This document shows, in pieces, positions 1 to 9,973 of a DNA stretch of 64,000 nt. The notes under the pieces were generated by a model. That model had not been told where the DNA came from. It saw only the letters and a list, made by a program, of their open reading frames with translations, and did no database searches. The first letter of the stretch is position 1, and every line of letters starts with the position of its first letter. The DNA lies in NCBI GenBank assembly GCA_021432635.1, contig MU270020.1:203149-267148 (forward strand). The letters run 5' to 3'. Source of the DNA: Thozetella sp. PMI_491 (taxonomy: Eukaryota > Ascomycota > Sordariomycetes > Chaetosphaeriales > Chaetosphaeriaceae). Made by a program: the position numbers and the translations under genes.

Positions 1-522
1 TGATTTGTCGCCCGCTGGACGTTTACATCGCCCCGGCGCATTCTTGTTACCTCGCCAGAATCGAGAACCAGATCAAACTCTCCCTCTAGAACTACATTAT
101 AATCGATAGACTCGCCACGGTGCATTGGAGTTTCTGCCCCAGGGCTAAAGTCGAGGATCGTGACACGAGTGCCATTTTTGGCATGGTGGCCACCCTATTG
201 TCCTGTCAGACCTCGCGGCTAGGGTTCCGCCACTAACATCTGATGTCTTTACCTTCCATTCATTTTGCGCAGCACCCAAATCGTCGTCATTGTTGAGATT
301 GACGGGGCTTCCAAAGGTGGTGTAGAGGTTTGTCTCGGCAGCTTCAAAGTCAAATCCAGGGGCTCTCCTGACTACACGATGGTCGCCATTGTCTTGGACT
401 ACAAAACAGGCTTTGCCATCTTGACGATGGCCGGTGATGGTTCTCCGGAAGACTGGTAGACCTGGTGCAGTAAAAGCGTCTCCAAAATAGCTGTTCGGTT
501 TGGATATCTCAGGGCCGGCCAT
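1..522 (-). CDS. Cupin-domain protein, C-terminus cut by window edge
   Basis: Two exons are visible: 522-238, opening with MAGPEIS, and 194-1, which runs off the window. A 43-nt intron (195-237, donor GTTAGT, CTGAC branch site) joins them in phase 0. After the splice the protein reads GGHHAKNGTRVTILDF, then PGAETPMHRGESIDYNVVLE and a GEFDLVLDSGE segment. This is the first cupin motif (histidines and a glutamate for metal binding), followed by the turn before the second motif, which would lie beyond the edge. Proteins of this type in fungi are small single-domain cupins of unknown enzymology, often near oxidative or aromatic metabolism genes; that comment is family knowledge. No signal peptide is seen, so it is probably cytosolic. 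It is in tandem with the amidase upstream of it. The family call is firm; the function is open. Confidence 0.8.
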
Positions 523-851
523 ACTGCTGGAGTAGAATCCAATATCAATGGGACAAAATAATTAGGCTCTACGGCGATAGAAAATAGCCGAGGTAAAGAA
601 GGCACTGGCCCAGTAGATAACCTAGATAGGCACCCAGACAATGTTGGATAGCACCCACATCACCCTATTTATGTTTTCGCTCGATACACTGTACGAGACT
701 AAATCAAGACGGTGGGAGGATAGCCAACGCGATGGCGCGAGTAGTGCAGGGGGGAGCGGGGTATCTATCACCATTACCCCTCGACAGCATAGCTCTATTA
801 TTCATCCCGACTTTTCGGACTTGCGCCCATGCTAGACCCGCCTTGATGAGC
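523..851. other. Intergenic spacer between cupin and amidase genes
   Basis: This 329-bp stretch lies between the 3' end of the amidase gene and the start of the cupin gene, both on the minus strand. It must hold the amidase terminator and the cupin promoter. No convincing coding segment or repeat is visible. Confidence 0.5.
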
Positions 852-2766
852 TTATGCTTTTACATTCTCCACTCGATCTTTCAGCCTCTCCATATCTGGC
901 ACAGGTCTGTCAGGGAAGGTCGCCTCATACGCACTCATAAAGCGCAGCAAGACGTCTTCCCTACCCGCCTTCGCTATCAATGTCAAGCCGAAAGGTCGTC
1001 CATTGTACGAGAGCGTCCCAAGAGGAACGTTGGCCGTCGGGTAACCTAGAGATCGTCAGTCACTTCCCGCAGCCCGCGCACATTACAGCACTCTAGAGAC
1101 TACAGACCTGCAGCTGGAGCGTAAATGATCAAGCCCCCGTCGGTCGGGCCAACCATGATATCAACTCCCTCTTTCTCGAACACACCATCCAGCAACTCGA
1201 TAGCCTTAGGCCGTAGTCCTTCCTTCATCTTATTGATCTCTTCTTCGGTGGTAGTGTTTTCGACAGCCTTGACCAGATCGCCCTGGTCCGGGAAGGCTGG
1301 AACTTCTGCGTCAGTCTGCATCTCAAATCCGCGGTTCTGGCGCCCTTACGTGGAGGGAGTGCCTTGTCCTTGTTCTCTTCGTTGTACTTGACAATGTCCG
1401 CAAGTGAGCTCACGGGACACTCCTCGTACTCGGCGATGAATGCGGGTATTTCCTTGTTCTTAAAATCCCAAACTAACAAGGGGGTTGGTCAGTCAGGCTT
1501 TTTAAGTGGATGTAATCCCAGGGTCGTCTCACAGGATATAGGCATCATCACCTGTTGGCCGTCCACCGTGAGCTCCTCGAGTTTTGCGGGGTGAACGGGA
1601 TACTTGACGTTACCGCCAGACTTGCGGATCTCGGCCACGGCGGCTTCGTATTTCTCGACCTTCCTAAAGTCAGTGCTGCTCCTCACAAAAGATGCGGCCG
1701 TGCACTCACCATCTCTTCCGCGGTTCCTTCTTTAGGCAGGCACATGCTTTCATGAAGATCCCAGACCTTGGGGTCAACAAATCCTACCGACAGCCCATCC
1801 CAATTCTTCTGCAGCACCCCTGGAAGAGCGCGGCCGAGGAGGGTCTCGACCACTGGTACGAGATCGGCAGTTGTCTTGGCCATGGGTCCAACGCTATCGT
1901 ACATGCCGCACAGAGAAAAGACGCCCTTCATCTCGACGCTGCCAATAGTGGGCTTGATGGCGTAAAGAGCCGCGCGCGACGCGGGCACCATGACCGATCC
2001 AATCGTCTCGGTTCCGATGGACAGTGGGCAGAAGCCTGAGGCAACAGCCATTGCGGAGCCTGTCGATGATCCCCCTGGAGCCTAAGAGATTCGTCTGAGT
2101 AAAATTGGAACCAAGTAATTGGTTTAATCACCTACTGAGTGACCAAGGACTTTCTCGCCCTCTTCAATGGGCCCGATGTAGGGCGAAAGCGTTTGCCCTC
2201 CGTATGCCGACCACCCCGGCATGATCCATGTCGTCTTGAAGCCACAGTTTTCCTACTGCGGTCAACATTCGCCCCCCTAAATAAACGAGCTTGGAGTAAT
2301 TACACTCAAGTTTGTTTTGCCCAAGACGATAAGACCCGCGTCGACGAGTTTCTGCACCAGCGGGGCGTTACCCTTAGTCTTGCCTTCGGAAAACACCCAG
2401 GAGCCAACGGTTGTTGGCATCCCTAGTTCGGGCGATGTAATAATACTGTCCTGGCGGGGAGCAAAGCGTCAGCTTGGGACGACCTCAGCTTCCATGTGCG
2501 CGCGCGGCGCATACTTTCAAGACGATCGGGATCCCTTGGTAGGGGCCTCGGAGGGAACCTGCAGCCCGTTCAGCGTCGAGCGCTGCCGCAATGCCGACTA
2601 CAATATCTCTGGGTGTGATAGAGATGAAGGCGTTCACGTATTTATTGTACGTCTCAATTTGGGCCAGGTAAGTCTCGACGATTTGCACGCTGGTCAGTTC
2701 CTTCGCCTCAAGCCTTCGCTGTAAGTCAGCCGCATTCGTCGTCAGCGGGTCGAATGGAGGCGCCAT
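852..2766 (-). CDS. Amidase (amidase-signature family), 8 exons
   Basis: Likely hydrolyses a carboxylic amide to acid plus ammonia; substrate unknown. Exons: 2766-2515, 2450-2304, 2252-2136, 2081-1710, 1659-1533, 1472-1350, 1305-1108, 1045-852. They sum to 1530 nt (509 residues), normal for the family. The Ser-cisSer-Lys triad is visible: lysine in GIPIVLKDSIIT near residue 84, the cis-serine region APGGSSTGSA, and the nucleophile serine in GTETIGSVMVPAS. The PGWSAYGGQT stretch typical of fungal members precedes the second motif. Introns are 44-64 nt; one uses an AAG acceptor at 1660, chosen because it is the only site that keeps frame. No signal peptide, so probably cytosolic. It reads in the same direction as the cupin gene and the transporter, suggesting, but not proving, a shared nitrogen-related role. 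Confidence 0.92.
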
Positions 2767-2970
2767 TTTTGCGATATAAAGCGCGAAAAACTCAGAGAAA
2801 TTATTGTAATTGCGAAGTGGAATTGGATGCAGGCGCGATGGTTTGGCTAATAGGTTATATACTCCCGTACAGACAGTCAGACGTGTCTGCCTGCAGGGCC
2901 ACCCGGAAAAACGTGCGGTGCATAGGGTAACTATGGAAATGTTCGGAAAGGGGGATCCTCTATTAGGCTA
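2767..2970. promoter_or_regulatory. Amidase 5' flank
   Basis: About 200 bp upstream of the amidase start and before the MITE. It presumably contains the core promoter. No clear TATA or repeat motif can be claimed. Confidence 0.35.
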
Positions 2971-3367
2971 CAATGGGGCATGACAAAAGTCTGAGGATAC
3001 TCCAGCTATGCACTAGTCCTATCCTGGACTAGCGTATACGCTGCTTTAAAATTTCTTCATAGTGCTATAGCCAATCACTATAACACTATATCTACAGTGG
3101 AGGATACCGCTGAAAAGATTTTTTTAATCACTACGCTTTAGTGGTGTTTTCTAAATATTTTGATCGCTATAAATATAGTGGTTATACCTCTATCTTTCAT
3201 TTTTATAGCGAGCAAGTGTGCTATATTCTGGTGGACTACAGCAGGTGGTTATAGGGCTTTAGTATAGGCTTAAAGCAGCGTGGAGACTAGTCTAAGAAAG
3301 GATTAGTTGCAACTTGAAGTATGGGTCCGGTACAGCCCGCTATCCTCAAACTTTTGTCACCCCACTG
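2971..3367. mobile_element. MITE with ~27-bp terminal inverted repeats and TA duplication
   Basis: The left end begins CAATGGGGCATGACAAAAG at 2971 and the right end, reverse-complemented from 3367, begins CAGTGGGGTGACAAAAG. Both continue to GAGGATA. Each end is flanked by TA (2969-2970 and 3368-3369). A second pair of inverted segments lies inside (3012-3050 against 3270-3307, both ending near CGCTGCTTTAA), so the element has long sub-terminal inverted arms. The core is AT-rich and holds no open frame. Length is 397 bp. TA duplication and CAGT-like ends point to a non-autonomous Tc1/mariner-pogo (Fot1-like) element; that class assignment is inferred. It sits in the promoter region of the amidase gene and downstream of the transporter gene. 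Confidence 0.85.
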
Positions 3368-3480
3368 TACTCCGTACCGACAGCAGAACTTCTGTCTTAG
3401 GCTACTAAATAGGAGCCTGAGGCAGCGGGGTACACGCGAAACGTCCAAACCAAGATCCGAGGTCCTCCCCATACACAAGT

Positions 3481-5259
3481 CTAGCTACTGATAATTGCAG
3501 CAGCTCGTCGGTCTTTTCTCCCGACTAACCACCAGGAGGTCAAGATTGCCGTGATCCCCACGAGAAGGAAGGAAAGGCAGATGAGGTATGACGTGTGATA
3601 CGTAGGCCCGAAAACAGTGTTAAACACATGGGGACCGCATATTCCGCTGAACTATGTCATCCCCATGGTGTCAGTAAGCTTTATCAGTGTAGCGACGAAA
3701 TCAAGCAGGTTGCATTCGCGAGGCATAGCGTTACTCACCTGCGCCATGGCGTTTGTCCATCCTATTCCAATCCCGGCAGCCACAGTGCCGTCAAGGGCTC
3801 GCATCCGTTCCGGCCAGATGACCGGGTATGCGCTGCCGGCATTCGCCACAGCGACAATCAGGCAGATATACTTCACCGTAGGGTTGGATACTGTGTATAA
3901 GATGATGTAGCAGACAATGATCGTGGACTCGACTAACATGGCGGTCAGCTGAACTGGGCGGGGTCTCCTATGCGAGGAGGCCAACTTACTGCCGACAGCC
4001 GCTGTCCACGGCCTGATAATCTTCCTGTGCAGTAGAAAGCCCAGGAAGTTGAGGTAGACAAACGCGGCGATATACGGCGGCTATATCGAATCAGTAATCG
4101 ATCCCTACAAAGCCCCCCCCCCCCCCCCCTAAGTATGCCCGTTACGTACAATATTCATCAACTGAGAATTGGCAGTAGTCGTAAAACCGAGCTGGTAAAT
4201 GACTGTCTTCTGTGGGTCAGTGCATGCCGCGAAGGAGACAATGAAGTGAAGGCCCGGCTCACAGGCAGTGCATAGCCAACGCCAAAACCACCGATCCCGT
4301 GACAAATCCAATACACGCTAAAGCTATAGAAAGTCGGATCCTTCAGAAGCCGCTTGAATGAATCGACATCCCAGTGCCCCCGTTTCCCCTTAGGAGCCGA
4401 GGCACTCAGTCTCCCTCGGAGGGCCTCCCGCTCCTCTTCGGTCAGAAACTTGGCGGTCTCTGGATAGTCGGGCAACCAAAACAGGGCTACAAAGGCGAGT
4501 AGAATAGCTGGAAGTCCTTCAAGAAGGAATAGCCATCGCCAACCAGGCAGGCCCCCTAGTCCGTCCTAGCAGTGCATTAGCCTTGTGAGGATAGAGATGA
4601 TATAGCCCCGTGGGGAGTCATTTACTCACCATGAAGCTGATTGCGTACGCCAAAAGCCCGCTCAACGCGCTGGACACCTGTCCGACAGCGTAGAAGAACG
4701 CAATTCGTAGCGGCAGCTCGGATGGTTTGTACCAAAATGCCATGTGATAGAGGACAGACGGGTAGAAACCCGCTTCTGCGGCCCCGATGGCGAAGCGAGC
4801 CACCATCATACCAGGAAAGTCCTTGACCGCGGCTGACGAGCAGGCCGCGATGCCCCAGAAAAGAATCAGCAGGAACATCCACCGCGACGGCGAAACGACC
4901 TTGAGCATCAGCGTGTTGCTCGGCTCGAAAATCGTGTAGCTGTACGAGAAGATGGACTGCGTCCAGGCCCACTGGTTTGCGTTGAAGCCTAGCTGCGCCT
5001 TGATGCCCGTGCCATTCTCGAGATTGATGATGGCAGCATTGGCGTAGTTGCTACTGTCTATGACGCGGAAGATGTAGACAACTGAGTAAAAATAGACAAG
5101 CCAGAGGTCGATCTTCCGCATAAGCTTCTTGTCGAGCTCGGCGTTGTTGTTGGAGGTGAACTCCTGGTCGGAGACGGCACCGCGCCCAGCATCGCTGAGG
5201 CTAGACGATGCCACCTTAGTAGGCACGACCTTCCGGTCGTCGTCGTCTACTAATGCCAT
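3481..5259 (-). CDS. MFS transporter, Dal5/allantoate-permease (ACS) family
   Basis: Plasma-membrane symporter of organic anions in the anion:cation symporter family; substrate not predictable. Six exons: 5259-4630, 4565-4263, 4209-4150, 4080-3990, 3953-3739, 3651-3481, giving 489 residues, the usual size for 12 membrane spans. The N-terminus is acidic and hydrophilic, then LDKKLMRKIDLWLVYFYSVV opens helix 1. SYTIFEPSNTLMLK and WRWLFLLEGLPAILLAF match conserved positions of the family. The segment called intron 4 (3954-3989) is only 36 nt and has no stop in frame, so it may be coding; then the protein is 501 residues. Intron 3 holds a run of 17 C. It is transcribed divergently from the 2OG oxygenase gene over an 860-bp shared promoter, which suggests co-regulation. 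Confidence 0.9.
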
Positions 5260-6119
5260 TAAACGCTTCTACAAGAACTGCCGTCGAAGTCTTCACACTC
5301 GGATAAGGGCTTTGAGATTGTTATTGTACAGTGGTCGATGCTTCTTCTCTCTGCTTGCCGGTACAGAAATGTTCGCAGGGACGCATATCTATTTATTGCC
5401 TCAACTCAGGATACGTGGGCTGCATGATGGCGCAATGTACCCGTTCCCTATATCCAGACCAGCAATATTGCGTAGCAATACCTATGGAGCTTCGCCGGAG
5501 TCAAGACCTACAAGACCGACAAAGTAAGGGCCCTTGAAAGGTATCGCCTATACCAGATTGCGATGGAGTAAGAGTGAAACAGGGCATAATACTGAGTTAT
5601 CACCCATCACGACATGATAGCGGCAATGGCACAACGTGGGGTAATCATGGCCGCGAACGGATCACTCGTGCAAGGGACCGGAGGTTCTCCGACGGCTGCG
5701 AACACCGAAGCTCAGCCATTCTCATTCGCCTAACAGAATATTTAATTTTCTGCATCGCTGTACGTAAGGTCGGGGAAGGCGATCTACATGAGGAAAAGTG
5801 GCCCTGTCACAGCACTTACACATCTGAGCAGATGGCATCAGATCACGCAATGAGGGGCATATCAACATTTCATCGCCAACATGTCAAAAGCAACCCATTC
5901 ACCAGCGTTCGCTGCAGCCTCTCTATACCAATACCGTGGGGATCAATGCGGGTTATGGTGTCCAGAAATGCCGAAAACCCGATGACTGAATGCCGCTATA
6001 ACGACAGAGCCTCAATATATAACCGTCTCAATTCGTCTATGAACTTAAAGTGGTTATCCGATGGACAAAATATCAAAATCTACTTCGAATATACAACCTT
6101 GGTCAACCTTTCTTAAGCC
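5260..6119. promoter_or_regulatory. Shared divergent promoter, transporter / 2OG oxygenase
   Basis: The 860-bp interval between two divergent start codons must carry both promoters. Two HGATAR-type sites, the binding motif of fungal GATA nitrogen regulators, are seen at 5597-5602 (minus strand TGATAA) and 5615-5620 (TGATAG). Such sites occur often by chance, so nitrogen control is only a suggestion. No convincing gene lies here; the longest frame (5574-6116) shows no family resemblance. Confidence 0.5.
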
Positions 6120-8115
6120 ATGGCGCCGATCGCACTTGAAGACACTCTCGAGGCCGAGAAGACGATTCTCGTAAAGCCTTGGTCCAGGCCAAAGGTGACC
6201 GCCGAGGATCTAGATTGGGCAGAACTGCCCAAGATTGATCTTTCCAAATTTGATGAGGTTGGGGGAAAGCAAGAGCTTGCCAACGAGCTCTATGACGCTC
6301 TGACCCGCGTTGGCTTCTGGTCTGTAGTCAACACCGGATTAGATGATGACCGAGTGCTTCGTCAGTTCTCCATCGGCCACACCTTCTTCCAGGAAAAGCT
6401 GGAGGAAAAGCGCAGGTTTCCCTGCAACTTCGCCGAAGGCGAGTATTTTGGGTATCGCGAAAATTCGCGATGGGTGGGGGACACAGGTAATTAAAGAGCC
6501 CCTTGGCTTTGTATCATCGATCAGTATAAGCCACAGTAACTAAACGGGAACTATAGGAGTCAAGGAGAATGTTGAAATGGTAGGCTTGGACTAGCCCTAC
6601 ATAGTTACTCTGTACTAGTACACATCCGCTAATGCTTCACAGTTAAACATCCCCAAGGCGATCCCGGAGTGGAGTGGCGTGGGCAAACACAAGATTGTGG
6701 AAGAGAACTGGGACGAGATTGCCGCGTTTCACAGAGATGTGTGGGAGAAGGTGATTCGCAAGATCTTTGTGCTCATCGCCATCATCCTAGAGCTGCCAGA
6801 GAACTACCTAGCGGATGCGCATGACTACGACAAAGTTTCCGACGACCATCTCCGCTATATGATCTACAACACCCGCACCATCGACGAGTGGGACCGCGTG
6901 CAGGCCTACTCGAAGGGCGGCCATACCGACTTTGGCAGCCTGACGCTGCTCTTTTCGCAGCATATCGCCGGCCTGCAGATCCGTACTCCAGAAGGCGAAT
7001 GGAAGTATGTGCGGCCCGTAGAGGGGGGAATTACATGCAATGCGGCCGACACACTCACTTTTCTGACCAACGGTATGTTGTCCCTCTTGCCTCTTTATCA
7101 CCAGGTCGTGGACGGTTGAGCAAATGAACCGGCGGGTTGCCGCCATGCACGCTGTGGGCTTTCCCGGCCTCTCGTGGCTGCAAGGCATTCTCGGCGCCGC
7201 TTCGCAGCCAGTAGTAGCAGAGGCCGTCTTGGCCTTTTCTCATCCCACGGAGTGGGGAAAGGGCCTTTTTTCAGTCCCGTTCTCACCCTCCCCACCCAGT
7301 CCGCACTAGGAGCCGGGGTCCTTGCTTCTATATCCTGCAGCTAGACCATGGCATAAGATCCTCAAATTATGCTACTGTCATCGTTGGCCAAGGTCTCTTG
7401 GGGCTCCGCGCCCGCCAGGAACAGTCTTCGTTGGTTCGGGTGCAGTGCCCTGTCCTACCCCCACGCCCGGGTGGTGGAACGATCGCGTGGGTGGTTCAGC
7501 TGCCGCTCCAAGCAACCGACTTTGCGTTCTGTTCATGTACAGAACGCAAAGTGACTGGGACAGTCGCTGGGTACTTTTGTGAGAGGGCGTACCCAACCAA
7601 AAGCCTTCCCATCATGTCGGTGCGGGCGGCAACGCGCTAGGCCGCTTTGAGATCCGGCCGGCGGGGCCTGCAGCTGAGAACAACTACTCACCGCCTCTCG
7701 CCCTGCTACACATCCGAGGGAAGAAAAACTGGGGGCGTTGCGCAGCGGTCACTCCGCCGCGATCACACCACCTAAGTCAAGAACTGAAGGCTAACATATA
7801 TTCGTAGGTTTTATCAAATCCACTATCCACCGTGTTGTAAAGCCGCCCCAAGACCAGATCCACGTTCCTCGTCTTGGGTTGCTTTATTTCAGCCGACCTG
7901 GAGATTCTACACCAATGAAGGCGGTCCCGTCACCCCTCCTCGATAAACTAGGCCTGCTGTCCGAAGAGGACAAAGACCCTAGTAGGCAGGTTGTTAGCGG
8001 GACGGACTACGTGAGGGCCAGAGTCAAGGATGTCCACCACAAGACCGTTCTTGACAAGCGCGCCGGGACGTCGTTCGAGTTCAAAGGTCTGAAGGTTCAA
8101 AATCACTACGAGTAA
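6120..8115 (+). CDS. 2-oxoglutarate/Fe(II)-dependent oxygenase (IPNS-like)
   Basis: Non-heme iron oxygenase of the isopenicillin N synthase/flavonol synthase fold; substrate unknown. Exons 6120-6486, 6557-6579, 6643-7072 and 7808-8115 sum to 1128 nt (375 residues). The N-terminal DIOX_N region includes LPKIDLSKFDEVGG and ALTRVGFWSVVNTG. The jelly-roll core carries the iron triad: His and Asp in GGHTDFGSLTLLF and the distal His in STIHRVVKPP. The 2OG-binding Arg and Ser are in RLGLLYFSRP. All catalytic positions are present, so it should be active. Exon 2 is a 23-nt micro-exon. Intron 3 is 735 nt, about ten times the local norm, but its flanks join cleanly as TNGFIKSTIH. No signal peptide, so probably cytosolic. 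Divergent from the Dal5-type transporter. Confidence 0.92.
7073..7807 (+). other. Unusually long (735-nt) hairpin-rich intron of the 2OG oxygenase
   Basis: Donor GTATGT and acceptor CGTAG are normal, with a CTAAC branch site near the 3' end. The interior is GC-rich and packed with short perfect inverted repeats: a 13-bp stem with 8-nt loop (7519-7552), GACTG/CAGTC directly after it, GGGTAC/GTACCC further on, and CCAAG/CTTGG near 7390. No protein-coding frame with recognisable similarity is seen. It may be an inserted element or a structured RNA segment. Other introns measured in this window are mostly 36-100 nt. Confidence 0.75.
7519..7552. repeat. Perfect 13-bp inverted repeat inside the long intron
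   Basis: Left arm ACTTTGCGTTCTG (7519-7531), loop of eight bases, right arm CAGAACGCAAAGT (7540-7552). It is a perfect stem with no mismatch and would form a stable RNA hairpin in the pre-mRNA. Confidence 0.95.
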
Positions 8116-8243
8116 CAAGGCCTAGGACGCCGGATTCCATGTGAGATAGTATCACGTTCATAAGGTTCGATCAAATGTATGACTCTTTAGCTATCGCCGG
8201 TTTGCATAAGACTGAGCACCCGGTCTCAGTATTAGCTCGTTCT

Positions 8244-8664
8244 TCATGGTGTATCCGAACAGCCCCGCTTGGAAATTATATTCATTGGATTAAGAATGAA
8301 CATGCTCTCCGAAAAGGTGTACTCCCGATGTAAAAATGCCATCTGCCTTGCTCCTGGGGCATCCAGAAACCCGTCCGTTGCCAGTTGATTCTCTCGGGTG
8401 CCAGGGGTGGCTGCTGGCCTCTGACTAGGCGTCATATGTAGCGGAATTAAAGAGTTGGAGGAAGCGTGGTAAGGGTATAGACGGAGATTTCTTGTGGTCT
8501 AATCAGACGCTCCTTTAGCATTTATACGAAGCCAGTTGTGGTACATTGCGTCAACATACCCTGGGCAGACGACGGCGGAGCCAGGCGAAGAAAACCATCA
8601 TTGTCGGCGGCAGTGCCACGAAAATGCCAATAATAGCCACGATGGCTTCAACAGAAAGTTCCAT
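8244..8664 (-). CDS. Small single-pass membrane protein (119 aa), unknown function
   Basis: Two exons, 8664-8560 and 8498-8244, joined in phase 0 across a 61-nt intron with GTATGT donor and TTAG acceptor. The ATG gives MELSVEAIVAIIGIFVALPP followed by TMMVFFAW, one hydrophobic helix of about 22 residues right at the N-terminus, then a basic stop-transfer cluster LRRRLPR. The second exon reads a polar tail containing PSQRPAATPGTRENQLATDG and FLDAPGARQMAFLHREYTFS and ends RGCSDTP. Each exon alone is short and unremarkable; only the spliced form reads as one protein. Short proteins with an acidic start, a helix containing ALPP, and basic residues occur widely in filamentous fungi; that is memory of a type, not a family assignment. 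It lies tail-to-tail with the 2OG oxygenase, 128 bp apart. Function unknown. Confidence 0.6.
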
Positions 8665-9973
8665 GATATTAGCGTCTCTTGAAGACTGCGTTCGACATCC
8701 AGAGTGTGCAAAGGAGATGCGGATATTATGATGGAGATACAGCGCTATAACGCAGCTACTCGACGATACCTGCACAGAAGAGGTTGGATTAGGGATAGAA
8801 TACTAAATCAAGCAGAAAAGAAATGGAACAGAAGTACAGGATTGCACAGATGGCTGTCCTGTCCAATCGGGGTTAGATTTACTTGCCCAAGCTTCGCGAG
8901 AGGCTTAATGCGAGTGGGCACGAACAAGCTGCTGACGGGTCGATGGAATCTCGACATTCAGGGCAGCCACCCCTGGCCACCAACAACAACCTTACATTTG
9001 CGTAATTTTGAGGCCACAATGAATCTCTTCCCTTACAAACCAGGGCGAACAAGTCTTCCAGGGTTGGAAGTTGGAAACGTGTGGAAAACACCTGGAGCTC
9101 GGTCCATCCGGATGTCTCCCTTGGTCGGCTGTGTCCACCCCTGCCGTGCCAATCCCCCCAGTCGAGAACCTTGGTCGACCCACACACCATCGGAACAGAT
9201 ACAGATTACGCGGCATCTGACCTGCAGGCAACATGCCTAGCTGCAGCATGCAAGGATGGTAGATCTCATTGGAGAGAGCCAGGGAAATGGGATGCGAAAA
9301 GGTGGTCCATGACAGCCTCTTTACTTGTTTTGTAGCTCCCTCGTCCCAACGTCGAGCACCTAGCTATCACAGCCCGCCTATGATTGTTTGGTTGTTCAGA
9401 GGGGTCTAATAGCGGCAATGGCCAATGGTCGAGGAAGTAGTTAGCAAATCAAGACTGCAGATGGACAAGGCATATTTTGCTGGGCAACGCACACACAAAA
9501 CGAAGGCTCCTCAAATATAGAAAATATTTCAACATCAAGTAGAGGCTGTGCCGAAAACGAGGAGGAGGATCGTGATAAGCCGGAGTAAAGCTGTTGCGTC
9601 CAGAAACTAGAGTAAGCCGCACTTGGCCAGGCACCTTCGCGTATTATCGAAAGTGTTATCCGCCTGGCTTTGGGTAGTTGCCATATTGGATTTGCAGTAC
9701 TCCCAGAGCAGTCACGGTGGGTAGCAGACTAGGATGCCTATGGCTGCTCCACCATTGGCAGTCCTATGAACCTTTCTAACTTCCGACCGTTCTGATTCCT
9801 GGCGCTATGCATGCCCTCACATACCCTTAGGCTAATTATTGGAGTTGCTTCAGTCAGACGACGGAGACACTATATTACGCATAACATAGAATCGAATACG
9901 AAAAGGGATAAAGTGGAGCGAGACCTGGCCCAGCGGATTATGGTTTAGAACTCAAGGTAACCAAACATGACTA
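8665..9973. other. Intergenic, no gene recognised
   Basis: About 1.3 kb between the start of the small membrane protein gene and the 3' end of the alpha-mannosidase gene. Open frames up to 178 residues exist, but none shows membrane, motif or splice evidence. It should contain the small gene's promoter and the mannosidase terminator. Confidence 0.5.

Noticed and set aside
5574..6116. 180-codon frame just upstream of the oxygenase
   Set aside because: Falls in the divergent promoter and lacks any recognisable domain.
8704..9240. 178-codon plus-strand frame
   Set aside because: No motif, no hydrophobic or domain pattern, no splice continuation; treated as chance.
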